Positions 35,261 through 50,301 of a stretch of 64,000 nt of DNA are shown here, piece after piece (positions within the stretch are counted from its first letter, which is position 1; every line of letters starts with the position of its first letter). Source of the stretch: Patagioenas fasciata (taxonomy: Eukaryota > Chordata > Aves > Columbiformes > Columbidae); contig NC_092520.1 of the NCBI RefSeq assembly GCF_037038585.1, positions 10,166,501-10,230,500 on the forward strand. Direction: 5' to 3'. Under the pieces are notes generated by a model. That model was not told where the DNA came from. It did not search any database and saw only the letters and a program-made list of their open reading frames with translations. Both the position numbers and the translations under genes were made by a program.

Positions 35261-36863
35261 CTATTTATTTGCTCTTCCTTGTCTTATGCTTAGATCACAG
35301 ATACTCACAATGTGTATGCTGATTTTGCTCTGTGTTTAAGTAGCACCTTAAAAATACTGTTTCATCCATGTCTCTGGCTTTTACACAACATGGCAAAAGT
35401 AATATAATTTAGCAGCAGGGGCAAAAGAATTCATTTAACAGACTGGTAATTGTAATTATTCTGGTTGTGCCCCGATGACCTTGAAGACTTGACTTTTCCA
35501 CTAATGTTGGTTAAGCCAGAGTTTCACAACATATTTCACTTGTGTTGGGTTTTGCTTCTGCTCTGTGTTAAAAACACATTTGTAAAACAACCTCACTAAG
35601 AGGAAAAAGGACCAGGAATTTGAGTTCTGGTGATGACACTTGTCTGTAAAACAGCAAGTACATATACTCTTGGTCTTCAAAGATCCAAAGGCAATCAATA
35701 CCAAAGGACTGGATTAGCCTTTTGTGACCTGAAGATTGTCATTGAGTGGAGTTACTCATCTGGATCAACTTGCACACCTAGTTACAAACTTTGCTGAATT
35801 GTGTCCTTAGATAATAAAAAAAAGTCTCACTGATGCCAAAGGGGAAACCAAATCCAATTTTTTGTAAAATCCCTGGTGTTTACAGGCCATTACATGTCTT
35901 TTTAAAGATGCATTTAAAATTCTTTGTTCTGACTCTTGGTGTTCAGAGGTGGTTTGTAGCAGCTCTCCTGTGGCATGGAACTGATTACACTGAAAATCAA
36001 GTCAGATAAGTCTGCAAACTTCTCACTTTCTGTATTGCTCCAGCTGGGCAGAAAAATCAATGAATTTAGCAACAGCAGTGACACCGATTTAGATTAAGTA
36101 AGTATGTTCAAATCTGCAAACGAAAAGTGGGCTTGATGCTAAAATGTTCATCTGAGTGTGAACTAAGTCTATGGGAAAGGATGCAGACCTTTTAGTGCTT
36201 AGCAATAAATGGAGAAAAAAATATTTTTGATTGTTTTTCACATCCTCTTTATTTGGCTGATTTCACAGTTTTATTGTGCATATCTTATTAAGTCATGTCT
36301 TCATTTCATAATACCTGTTTGACATGGTCTATGGATAACTGATACTAAAAAATGAAAATAAAAACCCCACAAGTCATTGGAGCTGTCTTCATTTCCTTAT
36401 GACTTCATCTATTTTCTGTCACAGAAGTAAACGTAGACTACCATTTTATTAGGCAGGGATCAGCAAAGTAAACACAAAGGTTTAAACAACTAAATTCATA
36501 CTTGTGGCACTGGTGAAGTCAATTATATATTCAGATTTCAGCTCTATCTCCTTGTACTTATTTTCTTGCTGTTTAAATAAGCTGTTCATACTGCTAACCA
36601 TTGGTTTTTTTTTCATGATAGTACAACCAGGTTGTCAAGAATGATCAATTTTTTCCACTGGTTATTGCTCTCTGTATAGATACCTTCATTTAATAATGAC
36701 AACATCTATCAACACTCATCAGCTTTATGTTTATCTTTTTATCATTATCCCAAGAAGTAAAGAATGGCTTGCCTTTTGGCGCAAAAATAGATTTTTATTT
36801 CTCTACAGCATTTCTCAATAAACTCAATCCCTTTAATTGGAACACTGAGAAAGACCCTTAGTG

Positions 36864-36864
<1 letters not shown>

Positions 36865-36896
<32 letters not shown>
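36865..36896. repeat. 32-nt poly-T run
   Basis: There are 32 consecutive T residues on the plus strand, an A-tract on the transcribed (GRM5 sense) strand. No retrocopied gene was recognised next to it, so it may be simple slippage rather than an mRNA tail. Confidence 0.97.
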
Positions 36897-39408
36897 CCTA
36901 TTTATGCAGCTGCTGGGGAAGACAATGCATTCAATTAGATAAATTGAAGGGCACTGTCCTGTTTCCTTATCAGGATAAATCTGAAGCAGCACTATTATGT
37001 TCATCATTGTGCAGAAATTGTCAAGGTAGTCTCTGAAATGTTTCTGACCATGAAGGGCAAGTATCATCTTTAAAACTGAGGGAATCTAAGACTCAAAACT
37101 TTGAGTTCTTGACGTTAAGAAACCAAATATGAATGTAGGAATCAATAGAAAGACACAATTTTCGAAGTCATATGGAGGATAGGAAATGAGGTAGAGGCAA
37201 AAACTACCATTACAGTCTCAAAAATTCATTTTAATTTTAAACTCCCAACATCAAAATCTCCAGTCTTGTAATTCTCAGAGAATAAATTTGTGTCTTTCCT
37301 GATGGTAAATCCACAAAGTTGTCCAAGTTCAATATTTCTTCACTTTATCATACACCCTTGCCTAGTTTTGGGGCTATTATGAGAAAAACAGTGTGTCTTA
37401 ACACTAATGACACACAAAATTGCCATTAAATAAATCTGCTTGTAGTCTTTTTGGCCAACTTTTCAGTTTCCTTTCCATTGATTTTGACAGATGGTCTAGA
37501 TCAGAATCAAGACTGTAAAACTGAGTAAAATGATGACTAACAACTGCCTGTGTCAAAAACCTGATTAACTGGGCAGTTTTAATTGATTGTTGCATGTATT
37601 GTCGTTAATCTGGGGAACTCCACAGCTGAAGTAATGTTTTCCACTCTATGGCAATGAGAAAGAATTAAAGCTATCATAATCTGTTTTTTGTTCTTTTACT
37701 ACAGCCATCATGGCCCAGCACTGAATATAACAATAAAGATGAAGGAAAAGTAATTAGAACAACCTGTTTGGGAAAGTAATCCTTCTCTCTGTTCATGGTT
37801 TGAAAATCAGCAGATTGTCATCCTTGCACATTTCTTTGTGTATTTGACATTCCTGGGTTTTAGGAACTAATTTGAGCTGTAGCTCATTCAAGATCTCTTT
37901 GTTGGAAATCTTCCAGTGATATGTGCTATTCAAACCAAGCTAGTCAAGTTTTATGATTAAGTTGTCTCATATCCATGACCAGGTAACATCACATCTATCA
38001 TAGCATGTCCCTGCACCCCGAGATATTTTTTGTTGTAGTGGTGAATTGTATTTTGGGTACTATAAAAGACTATAGGCACCTATATTTCACAGTTCCCAAT
38101 GTTTCATATAAAACAGAAATTAGATTCTCCCAGTGTTGGTAAAAAGTAAGTAAAAAAAGAAACCCAGAAAAGTCAAGTTGAAATGTCATTGCTAATACAG
38201 CACATTGGTAGAAACCAAGTCTTTATTAGCCTGTATCCTGCTGTTCCCACTGTATTGACATCTCAGGAAAGAGAACTACATTATTGTGGGAAAATCAATG
38301 AAGTTTACTGTTCCATATACAGTACCTGTCATTAGCTCAAATAAAACCTATGTTGGAAGGATAGCAGAAGAAAAATAATGGAGAAAAGTCAGTTGAATAT
38401 TAAAGATGTACGCTGAGATTTTGGGATTCCTAGATTCCATTTCCATCTCAGCCACAAGCTTCCTCTATGAACTTGCCCAAATCAAAATAAAGATTTAGAA
38501 ACATTAAGTGTGACTTAGGTTGGGTTTTGTGTTGTGTAAATCTAACACTGTATCCTTAAAGCCATTTTTTAGTCTCATGAGTGTGTAAAAGATTTTTGAC
38601 ATTTTAGGGAGGGAAGGTCCCTTTGGGCTTACAGCTGTGGTTGGGCTAATGCCCAGCATGGCACCATCTTATGCCCCAGCCCCAGCAGGATGTCCACTGC
38701 CTTAGTACTTCTTGGCATCTCATGTAATAAAGAGTAATTAACAGAAGTAATAAAAATTAGTAATAATTAAAAAACAAACAAACAAACAAGCACCAAAGAG
38801 AAAACTGTACCAAATCTTTCTGGGAAAAATGTTTTTGCCACTGTTTTACTAAACTGACAAAATGTTGTGGCAGTTTTTGCTAAAATCAGTACAATTTAAT
38901 GAAAAAGATCAGCTCAAAATGGCATTTCCTGAAATGACTCATCGTTGAAAGAAAACCTAATGAAATCTTTCAAACCAGCCAGTCTTCTATCTGAAATACA
39001 CAAATAATCATCATTAACATATGGACTTCAGATGACTTTTAGTATATTAAATCTCTCATTGCTCCTGTGAGCTACAGCAATAACGTTTTCGCTGTTTCAG
39101 AAAAAAAGTGACAAATTTTTGCCTTACAACATTTTTGGAAGTGTTTAGTTGCCTGTGGAGGTAGAGTAGAATCAAGTTTTTCAAATACAGAGAGGAATTA
39201 GGTACTGAGGCACTGTTTGTTTCCTTGGAGATCTGAATACTTTTAAAATTGTGGTTGTCATCATTTTGGAAAGAGCAAGGATTGCAATTCCAGCCTCTTT
39301 CCTTCCAATCTTATTCATTATTCCACCAGACCAGGCTGCATCAGTCTAACATGAGGTGTTTACACCAGACATTCAGTCACACTGGTTTATACAGAAGTAA
39401 TAAATTCA

Positions 39409-39678
<270 letters not shown>

Positions 39679-39783
39679 TTAACCATTCAACAGAATAAGA
39701 AAATAACTTTCTTAATAGTAAAATTTGAAGCCTAAGTGCACATACTCACACCTGTGATTCTGAGTGGAGTTTAGTAAAATACC

Positions 39784-39841
39784 TGTAAAACTTCTAGCAG
39801 AAGAACTCAGTATGTAAAACTTCTAGCAGAAGAACTCAGTA
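39784..39841. repeat. 29-bp perfect tandem duplication
   Basis: Two adjacent identical copies begin TGTAAAACTTCTAGCAGAAG and end AACTCAGTA (39784-39812 and 39813-39841). It lies 135 bp from the acceptor side of the residue-304 exon, inside the intron. Confidence 0.97.
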
Positions 39842-42800
39842 TTTTACTTTTCCTTTTTTTTGCTTGTCACTGGCACCTTCTAGTTAGATGATGTATTCTT
39901 CATCCTCCACTTCAGGTAATTGAATCAACAGTAAAAATCATAGATCCTAAAATCTGCTGTATATAAGCACATCTCTGCATCACATTAAACCTCACTGAGC
40001 TTTAGGGAGAAAATCCTGGATTCAGTGTTTTACTGACACCAGGGTGATACTACTCTTATCTGAAAGGAGGTGACATTGACAACAGGACCTCTTACAGTGT
40101 GAAGGGCAAGGTTGTGTTGTACCCCATACCTAGACTATACAATGGACAAAGAGACAGAAGCAAATTTTGAATGGGCTGACACTGCTCAAGCAGATATACC
40201 AGCTTGGAGCTCAGATGCATTGCATCTGAAGCAATAAGTTCTCTCTACAGACATGTCTAATGAAGCTGAGTGAAGCATCATGTAGATCCATGTGTAGCTT
40301 CTGTTTCTTGGTTGCTGGTGGCTGGAGTATTATGATCTTGTGTGACACTGCACCACACACAGAATTTTAACCCCCTTCTGTTAACCTTTCTGCTTGCAAC
40401 ACTCTGACCACAAGTATCCAGAAGTGACTGAAAACCCAAATCAAACAAAATTTCACAAACCTCTCCAGGTAATTTCCCTCTCCCCAGTTTCATAATGGAT
40501 TTTCTTGGAAATACTGGCATTTATAAAGTTTCATTCTACTCCACTAGAAATGTACATATCTCATTAGAGCATTGCAGACTGTTTTATTATAAACATTTCA
40601 GTTTTTCAAAAGCCCCAGGTCTTATAGTTACAGAAGTGTATATGAATTTCAGATTATTTTTTTTTCATCCTCTAAAAAGGCACTGATGTTAATGACTGTA
40701 GAGAGAACCTTTAAATCCTAAAGGTCGAATAACTGAAGGAGGAAAAATAAGCTTAATTTGTCTTCTTTTAAAACTTCATGAGTTGTTTAAAGCTAGCCCT
40801 AACAATTTTAAGTCAGTCATAGTGTAGCTGATACAGGTGACCTTTATCTGTGTGGTTCTGTTGCTCTTTTTTGATCATTCACTGTCTGGTTTAAATGCAG
40901 CAGATTCCCTGTTCTCTACACGGGGACTCAGCTGTCCTCACACAAGTGTAGAAGTCAAGACCTCAGACAGTAATTCCTTCTGCACAAGACATTGTTTTCC
41001 TTGAAGCCTGGACTCTTGACTACATCTTAGCACAGCTGCAATGTCAATAAATAAAAGCTTTGCCAGTGGCAAAAATAATATCCAGTGTCTGGGATGAAAA
41101 TGAAGGGACCATTAAACATGCTTCAGATTTCAAATGCACTGATTTACTCAGCACAAAAGATTAAAAATATACATTAATGGAAGGAGAAAGATGAGCATTG
41201 ATGTACAGCTTGAATACAGCACTTGGAAAATTTACCTTCAAGCTTAGATCCAATTAGGGATGAACACAGATGTTAATGTTCCCAACCGCACTCAGGAGGA
41301 TCAGTACAGGTAAACACTCACCACCTTCCACCAGGACTATGTACTGACCGAAGAGTTAGAAGCATTTATGGCTTGTTTTGTGATTAAAGCTGCATAAGGT
41401 TTTTTTAAATTTAGGAGTGACTGAACCTTTTATTTGCAAGATTCATCTTAATCTTTGGCAAGTTTTAAAGCAATTTTATCCATCCTCATAAAATATAACA
41501 GGTTTTATGAATGCAGGCTGTGATAGATTTGCTGTAGTGTGTTTTGTTGTTTTTTTGTTGTTGTTTTTGTTTTTTAAACTGAATAGAATTTAACAGAATT
41601 GCAGCTGTGCTATCAGTATCCCAGCTTTATGGATTCTCTCATAAACAACTTAGAAAGAAACTATTTTCTTGTAATTAATTTCTTTATAATTTTTCAGAGG
41701 AACAGTTTTGTAGATCTAATCAAGCAGAATGCTGTAAAATGTATAGTATTAGTTTATAAACACCTATCCCCTTTAAGAAGGCTTGCAACAGAGATGTGAT
41801 TTTAAAACTTTAAGTCATTTAAAAAGATACAAATAACCACTTCATATTACATAACCCTTCTTCTCAACTTTTTCGCAGAAGGCCTTCTTAATTCAAAAGA
41901 GCTGCTTTTAATTCAGATAAGTATTTCAGCTTAGCTTCTTGGGCAAAAGGTTTTTAGGAGTGTTATGTAAAAAATGTACTCAAGGTATGTATTATAGAGA
42001 CAACAATATAGAGATAATAAAGCCTTGGATAGACAAAGTGGCAAAGCAAATGTTAAACTAATATTCAAAGGCCAGTGAAAGTGGAGTAGCAAAATAGGTT
42101 TGCAAAACATAAAAAAGCTTCACTAGTGTGTGATATTTAAATTATGCACCCACAGTAGAGTAACGATACTTATGGATAGTCAATGACAAGCTGATATAAT
42201 GTATTTGGAATATCAGACCTCTGTCATCCTCTGAACTGAGTAAGGCGTGGGAAGATGAGAGAGAAGTGGACAGAGAGAGAGATATCTGCTTCATTTCATT
42301 GTCTTGCTTGTCCTTCCTTAGACTTTCTTGTCTTAATTTTACTCCAGTAGCTGGCAGTATCTTTGTTCTCCACTGGCTGTTGCATTATGAAAGCTTCCAA
42401 ATGGTATTGCCCATTGCTAAAATCTACTGGTTCAACTGACAAAAGGTGCTTTGGTTCAAGAAATTGGCTGTAACAAGGAGGTTCAGAATGGTATCCACTC
42501 TCATCCACAGAAGTGGTGAGGTGCACAGACTACCACGAATGCAACACAGGACTGAGTGCTGGTGAAAGAGATGGTTCTTCTTGTTAGCAGTGGAGTGTAC
42601 AGGATATTTAGGTGAACAAGGGGTTAAGAACAGCTTCCTCACAGGTAGTAAAATAAATCCAGGTGAACAGTTTTTTAGCAACGGTTACAAAAGAGCCCAA
42701 ACAGATTAAATGGGACATGGATATCCTTAACAGATCACTACACAAGTTCATTTTTTCTCCCTTGTGTGGACACTGTGCTTTCCAATGTTATTCTGATAAG

Positions 42801-45800
42801 TGATTAGGTGATTTTGATTATTAGAAATAGGTGGTGTTGCTTTTGAACGAATGGAAAAGTGTCTTTAGAGTGATCCCACAAAGACTTATGTAAAGACAGA
42901 GTTGCACATGGAGAAATGTTGCTGTGAAAGAAAGCAGTAGTTGCACAGCTGCAGCATCAAAAGGAAAAGCCCCTTGCTGAGATATCTATCTGTTATATGC
43001 AGTAATGCATATATCTCATTCATAAGCAAGCCAGAGTAAGAGGACTATGACACGTGCAGTTCTGGCTGCCCTCAATATTACACTCAAATTCAACACAGTG
43101 GGGAATTGTCTTTCAGGATCGTGATGTTTTTTATCCACATCCCATTCTTTTGTGTTAATATTCTTGGCTGTCAGATTAATATCTGGTGCACTTTTCTTAA
43201 AGGCTGGCTATGTGATACAGGATAATGTTCATACTGTATCAAACAAAATATATAATTGTTAATGACATTTCTTTTAAAAAAAAAAGATGACATTTCAGAA
43301 AATTCTTGCACATCAAATAAAATAAGGAATGACAGGAGGAAGGAAAAAGGGCAGAATGAATACATGGGGTTTATGGTTGTAGTACTAGCAAGAGATGAAC
43401 TTGAAATAAGAGGGCAATTATCATAAAGTTCTCTATCTGTTACTAGATATTATGTGCATGTGTACATTGTCCCAGATACTGCTTTTGGTAGGATATGCCA
43501 GGGTGATGGAGATTTCAGTGAAAAAATATCCTTCAGCAAACAGAGGGGAAGAGTTCTGCTGCTTTGTTAAAGGTGTGTTTAGTTTACTCACAGTAAATCA
43601 CAACAGTTTAATATAACAGAAAGATTTCATTAAATTACACGACAGAGCCACAATTTTTATAATGTTTCAAATTAATAAAGACAATAATTAATGAATTACT
43701 ATAAATACACTAACCTAATTCAATTGTGTAGATCACTACTGTACATACAATTACTTTGAAAAATCTCAAAAGAAAAGTGGAGTCAAAAGAGACCATATTT
43801 AAATTATTGGGTTGCACAATTCTGATCACAAATAGTGAGTACTCTGCTCCTCTCTCTCCCACAACCCTGGATACTAATGGTAGTAGGAGGGAATGAGTCT
43901 TCAGAATTCTGTACCTTAGCATACCTGAACAAATAGGAGTGTCGCTGTAGGACCAGTATGTACTGTTATACTGTATGTAAACATACAGATAGAGGTGCAG
44001 ACTTATTAGGATTATATTTGCAACCTTAAAATGTGAGAAACATGAATATGGATTCCTGGATTTTCTGTGTTTTGTCCTTTCCCATCTTTCCTATCTTTCA
44101 TATGAAATAGCAAGCACCAATAATAGCTTCGCCAGATGGGTGGCACTGATGTGCCAGTTTCAGTCCACATTGCCTATTATATGCAGGGATTGCGGGAGGA
44201 AGGAAAAGCAATCTTTGACAAGAAAGTGTTGATCTCCAAGAAAGATGAGATGCAGGATTGCATCTCTTTTAAAGAAATCTCCACCTGTTTGAATGAAGTC
44301 TTTTTGTTTCTTCTGGGAAGAATCATCATGGAGTTAAGAGAACATTCAGGTGAAGAGCAGCACAGGAGCAAGCTCATGCTTGAAGCATTATGAAGAGGTC
44401 ATCAAAAAGACACTTAATGAATATAAAGATCATTCAATATGCGTGATGGTGATGGCTGCTTTGGGCTCATACAGTGCAGTCAAGAAATTGCTAGCCCTCC
44501 TGAAAAACATTTACAAAAAGGTAAAGTTAGTCAATCCCTGTCAACAATGACTTAAGCATTTAATTCCACAAAACATCTTCAAAAATATGAGATAGACATT
44601 TCCCCAAGAGTATTCCACATCTACTTGGTAAGTAGCATGACAATCAACAGCATGGAGAATGCTACTGATGACAATCTACTTGTCAAGGATAACAGGGATT
44701 TGCAGAGCTGATTGACACCTGCTACAGGACTAGCAAATTATTAGAGTTGAACATCACTGTAAACAGGACAAAGGAAGAGAACTATTGTCAGCTTAAATTA
44801 GATAAGAGAATGTGGAAAACTTTAATTTCATGGTAAGATAGTGTGAGACAACAGTTGCTTAGAAGAGGTCATTAGGCACACATAAATAAGCAGACAACAC
44901 AAAAAAAAATTAAATGGCTTCAGGAAAAGCAGGGAAATGGAGTGGGAAGGAGGTGTTGCCTCAAGCATCAAGGTCTCATTTATGTGTTCAGAGATGTATA
45001 TGGAAGGAATTGACTACTGTTCATGCTTACAGATGATAAGTATTTGGTCCTTCATGTAATAAGTGTTGATTAATGCGGTCAAATCTGGAAAATGAGATGG
45101 AGAAAGCTTTTTGTGAGCTGCTACCAAATAATTCTCCAAAGCACAGTAGTTTGTCTATCAAGTTCTTGGAAAGCTTAGGTTGCATTACTTGGATACAGGC
45201 TGTACCTAATGACAAGAGGAGGCTCCTCTATAGCTGTTTGATCAGTAGGTGGGGACTGCTTGAGAAGGTTAAGATAAAAGGCAAATCAGGTGGGAACAAA
45301 CACAAAAAAAATAGCATTTGCGATTTTTAAAAGAATAAAGAGCAAAAGTAACAGACTTCACTAAGCTTACAAAATTTTATGGTTAGATCTGTTGTAAGGA
45401 ACGTCTAGGGAATTGAAGAACTTAAAAGTACTTAATTAAGAGGTACCATGTAGAAGAAAGACAGAAAATATGGTAAGACATTCGTGTAATCATCTCAAAG
45501 TTGGAAATATATGAAAAGCAGAAGCAAGCTCAGATTATCGAAGATCAACATGAAAGAAAAACATTAGACAGAGATAAAATGAGAAAGGTCAAGGCACAAA
45601 ACACATTGCAGTAAGCAAGGGACATCAGAAGGAACACAAAGCTATTCTCTGACCACTTTATTGTGAGAAGAGTAAAGAACATGTCAGCCTGCAGCTCACT
45701 ATGGGGAGAAAGCTACTAAAGACAAAATCAGAAGTTTTTAGTATCAAGCTTCACAAAAGGGAAAACTTGTGGTTAGCAACAGAGGTAAACTGTCAACTGA

Positions 45801-45954
45801 AAAGTTGGAAGAGGATCTAGAAAGCAGGCTTGATGGAGTTAACTGAAGAACCAAACACAATACTAGGGGAGAGATTGTGATAACTTTCTTCAGCTAGATA
45901 AAAAGCTGCAGTAAAAAAGATCATAATTTGTTTATCATGTTGATGTAAGCATTC

Positions 45955-46145
45955 ATGACTTAAACTGGAAGTAGAAAGAATCACTTTAAACACCAGGAAA
46001 ATATTCCTCACAGTAAAGAGTATAAGGAACTAGAATAGCTTGGAGGTGTCAAAGAGCAAGTTAGACAAATATCCAGCTGATATAGATGACCCTGCCTTGG
46101 CAAAGGGAGGGCAGTAGGCTACCTGACTTCTTGACATCCACTCTG
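45955..46145 (+). mobile_element. Old CR1-like 3' region
   Basis: ACCAGGAAAATATTCCTCAC, AACTAGAATAGCTTGGAGG, TTAGACAAATATCCAGCTGA and TAGATGACCCTGCCTTGGCA follow the order of segments in the tail of old CR1-type LINEs. It is much more diverged than the other copies and has no octamer tail left. The sequence before it (about 45560-45950) may belong to the same element, but I cannot show it. Confidence 0.6.
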
Positions 46146-49100
46146 CCTTGTATTTGTACTAGCTTATGTCGTGGTTTGACATATGTCTAGGAATGATGAT
46201 TGTATATAACCCAATAGACTAGAGGAAGAATGCGAAGAAAGTTGAAATAATGCCCTTCCCTCATGATTTCCCCAGCTTCTCATGACGTTTTACCTTGCTT
46301 CTTTTCTCGTTATTGCATTTTTCTCCCTCTGCAGTTGTTACGGGACACATCAACAAACAACAGAAATTGATTTAGGATTAATGATGTGTTTGACTGTACA
46401 CACAGCTAATTCCAATGATGTAGCTGGAATACATAGAGACGTGCAGTGGGTCACATGCCCAGTGGGATCAGTATTCCTGTTCTAGAGGGGAAGCACTAAA
46501 ATGAACCATGCAGAAAAACACTTCTCCATGCACAAGAGGAAAGAAATAGGTGAAAAGGTCTCCTAATTAAAGCTAGCTAACATTTTACACAATCAACATA
46601 TTTTAAATGAAAAGACTTTTTTTATCTGCGCTAGAAATGCTTGTTTCTGTTACTTTCGAAATTCTCAGTCTTCTCAAAATTACTCTAAATGAAAATGATA
46701 CTGGGTTTTATATATATCTATTTTTTTCTGTGCGTGAAATAAAGGGGTTTAGACAAATAAATCTCTCTGTATAGTTAAGACAATATTTTGTGATTTAAAA
46801 CAGAAAAGAAATTTTATGTTCCTTAATTCAGACATTTTGGCCAACAGTCTGAAGTAAACATAGGTTTGGCAATTTAAGGCCACCCAGATTTGAATATCCA
46901 TAGCAGCAATTCTGTATTATTGTGCCTACACATAAGATCTGTTGCTTTTGTAGGCTGAATCATGTCAGGCATAGGAACCGAAACTCTAATGCCAATTGGT
47001 CAATGACAAGACATCCTATCTGAACAACAACAAAGCAATTGCACAAGTTGACATGCCTACATACAAAATGGATGCAGGTTTTAGTTTTAAATGTTACCAG
47101 CCTTTTATACTGCTTAAGACATTTCTCAAATCTCAGCTATAGGTTTCAGATTTTTCTTTATAACCTTGACTTTAATGAATGCTTTCAGATTCTTGAGAAG
47201 TCTTCCAAAGAAGTGGGGAAAGTCTGCAACTTTTGAAGTGTGTGATATTTGGAAATAATTTATGTGCTTTTTTTTTTCTCTGCACCACTGAAATAGCTCT
47301 TGGACTTTTTTTTTTTTTTTTTTTTGAGTAAAAAGGTACATATTGTTTCTGACAAACCCAAATTCCACTTAGATGCCACAATTCATGGTTTTGGAGCTAA
47401 GATTCCTTTTGATACCTCCCCTTTGATACCATTTCATTTTGATTTTACTTGCCTAGGATGGTGGAGTGTCCTTTTCTCAGCTGCTGCCAAGCCTGGGTGG
47501 GAGAGGGAAGCAGGGATAGGACTAATGCTAAACTGACTACAACTAGGTAGGTGGACACCCATACTGCCAAACAGAAGAGATGTTCCTACAACAGCTCCTC
47601 ACCATGTTACACATTTTCTCTACAGTCAATATGATGTATGCTCTGTCTTTTTACACCAGTTGGATGCAGCATAGAAAGCTGGAGACATGTCCACTAGTTC
47701 AGACCATTAGGTAACTCATTATACTTAAAGTAACTTTCCAGTTATTGCATCTGGACAAATTGTGATCACTGAAATTTCTTGAGTCAGTAACAGTTAGATA
47801 GGGAATGAAGCTTTTGGATCCCTGTTCTCTGAAGCACTGTTTCTTAGATTAGACAAACTGCTAAGAGATACATGTAAACAACCAAAAAAAATAGACTCCC
47901 CACTCTCCCCTTTGCAAACAGTTCCACTTATTTTCTAAATTGAAAATGCAGTAGTATCTTGGGATCAGTTGAGCTGATTTCTTTTTCTCTGAAGTCCCTC
48001 CTGCTTCAATCTGTAGCTAAAACTATTACAGTTAATGAGTGCATTCATTAGGCTCTAGAGTGGTCTTCTTTTGTTATGCAAAAATCTGTTTTCGGGCCAC
48101 ATAATGATGATGGAAACTGCAGTTCTGCCTACGTGTAATCACATTTCTGCCAAAAATCTGACCGACAGCATTTGAGTATTATTTATTTGAGAATTTTTCT
48201 CCAGCTGTGTAGGAGTTTGTTAACTGTCACTGGTTGTCTTTAGTTTTCCTTTAATTGTATTTCTCTGATATTTCAGGGTTTTTTTTCTGTATCTTAAAAG
48301 GTCTAAAAATATTTGAAAGTCCTCAAGCTCTTCTGCAAAGTGCTGCTAGTCTTGCAAAGGTAAATTTGTTTGATTGATAATGTGGGGCTGGAATTGCTTT
48401 TGGTGAGCAGCTGTAAATTGTTGCATTTAGATGAGTTCATTTTATAATGAACATATGTGTATGTATGAATGGGGATTCTTGTCTTGCTGCCTGGCTTTTT
48501 TTAGACTGCAATTCCTCATCTTTGTCTTCTTTTTCATGTGTATTGTAAAGCTAAATGAGTTTAGGGGTAATTCAAAGGAAAGAAATGAACTAATTATTTT
48601 TAGGCAGTATGACACACTGTTTTCACAAGATGGTACCTAGAAGAAGTGGTTATGCAGTGAATTTGGCAGATACCTTGCACAGGGGATTACTGGTAGTAAT
48701 TACTTGCAAAGTATCCAAACTTCCCCAAGATGAGAAAGGTTGTGATGGCAACTTGAGAGATCAGTAGTCTATAGCAACACCTAATTTGCATGAAAACAGA
48801 GTTTTGTATCTGTCTGCATATGTAGTTCAGAGCTGCAAAATAGTTCAGCCTGACTGTAGTCCAGTCTACAACAAAATATAGTCTATTAATATGATAAAAT
48901 ATAGTTTCCAACGTATGATGCCCCCTCTTCATGCTTGAAATCTCTCACAGCTAATCATACTAATTGGAGGAAGTTATATCTATACATATAAATTTTGTGG
49001 GCTGTCCCCTGAATTGAAGGGACTCCAAAGATATTCAACTCATGCAGCATTCTTTCCTGATTCCCCAATAATTCTTTAGTAAGGAAAAAGTAAATATTCA

Positions 49101-50259
49101 ACATATTACCAGGAAGAAAGACATTTTGGGTGCCTAGGCAACTTTATAAGGTCAAAGTTGTTTTTCCTAAGATACAATGTAAATCTGTGCTACAATTTAA
49201 GTCCCTCACTTGTTAACTACCTTCATTTCAGAGCAATCATTTGCATAGATTTTCAGTTTATTCTAGACTAAATAAACCCAGTTGTTTCCAACTTTCCATT
49301 TGAGAACTATTCTCTAGACTTGCTGTCATTCTGAATCTCATTCTTCCTCAAAGCGCCAAGCTGGTCTCCACAGACTCAGTGCTGTCTTGGGACATTCTGA
49401 GCACTGACAAATAGTGTCAAGGATGTGACCGTGGTGTAGCTGCCAGTAACCACCAAAATGACAACTCTGGTCTAAAGATGAGAGGGCAGTGATGGACTTT
49501 CCTGACTTAGGGATATTTTGTCCCAAGCTGGGGACCCTCTTACACTTGTCCACATTGCCACATGGAAGTCTGCTGGCAGTTCCCACAATGTCTGCAGTCT
49601 TCGCCCTGTAGTTATCAGGAGAAACTGCTGAGCTTTAAATAAGGGGGCTGGAAGAAGAAAAATTGATTATCATTTATTTTCATGATAACATGTTTGGGAA
49701 AACTGGAGCAGGAATCATTTTTTTCCTGGTTTCACATTACATAAGGACTGCCAAAAGAGAGAGTAGAACAGAAGGATTGCACATGTACTGTAGAAAAACA
49801 TAAATTTATTTGGGAGACATCAGAACTGCTTCCGCCACTGCTTTGTTGTATGGTAGAAAGATTACTTCACGTCCTAAAAGCATATTTTCCGAATATGGCA
49901 GGAGTTTTTCTTTTCAACAATATTAATGCTGTTGACTCATATTTATAATTCATTCTAAGCTCCTCAAACTGCAAACTTCTCATAATGACAGCCTAAAAAA
50001 CACCCGTTACATAATGTCAGCAACAGCAGAAAAACAAAAGAAAAAAGCAGTTCATCTCTAAAACATTTCAATCAAATATGTATTTTCACTGTGAAAATAC
50101 TGATCTTTATCTTCTCCAGAATGCCTGTCTTCAGTATAGCCTCTCAGACACTAAAATGTAATGTACATTGCAATGCAATGCTGTGTACCTTCTAAGCCTA
50201 TACAAGTAAATACCAAAAAAAAAAGTCATGTATACAAGTCAGGTCTTGGCAGAAATTAT

Positions 50260-50301
50260 AAGCAAAAACCTACTGGTAATAAGCAAAAATCTACTGGTGA
50301 T
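50260..50301. repeat. 21-bp tandem duplication, nearly perfect
   Basis: AAGCAAAAACCTACTGGTAA(T) at 50260-50280 is followed directly by AAGCAAAAATCTACTGGTGA(T) at 50281-50301, with two mismatches. The short CR1 end starts immediately after it. Confidence 0.93.

Noticed and set aside
43040..43115. CR1-like phrase GCAGTTCTGGCTGCCCTCAA
   Set aside because: Only about 20 bp resemble CR1 and neighbouring segments do not follow the CR1 order.
46166..46500. Possible LTR starting TGTCGTGGTTTGAC
   Set aside because: Only the first 14 bases resemble an avian LTR opening; no TATA, polyadenylation signal or end was found.
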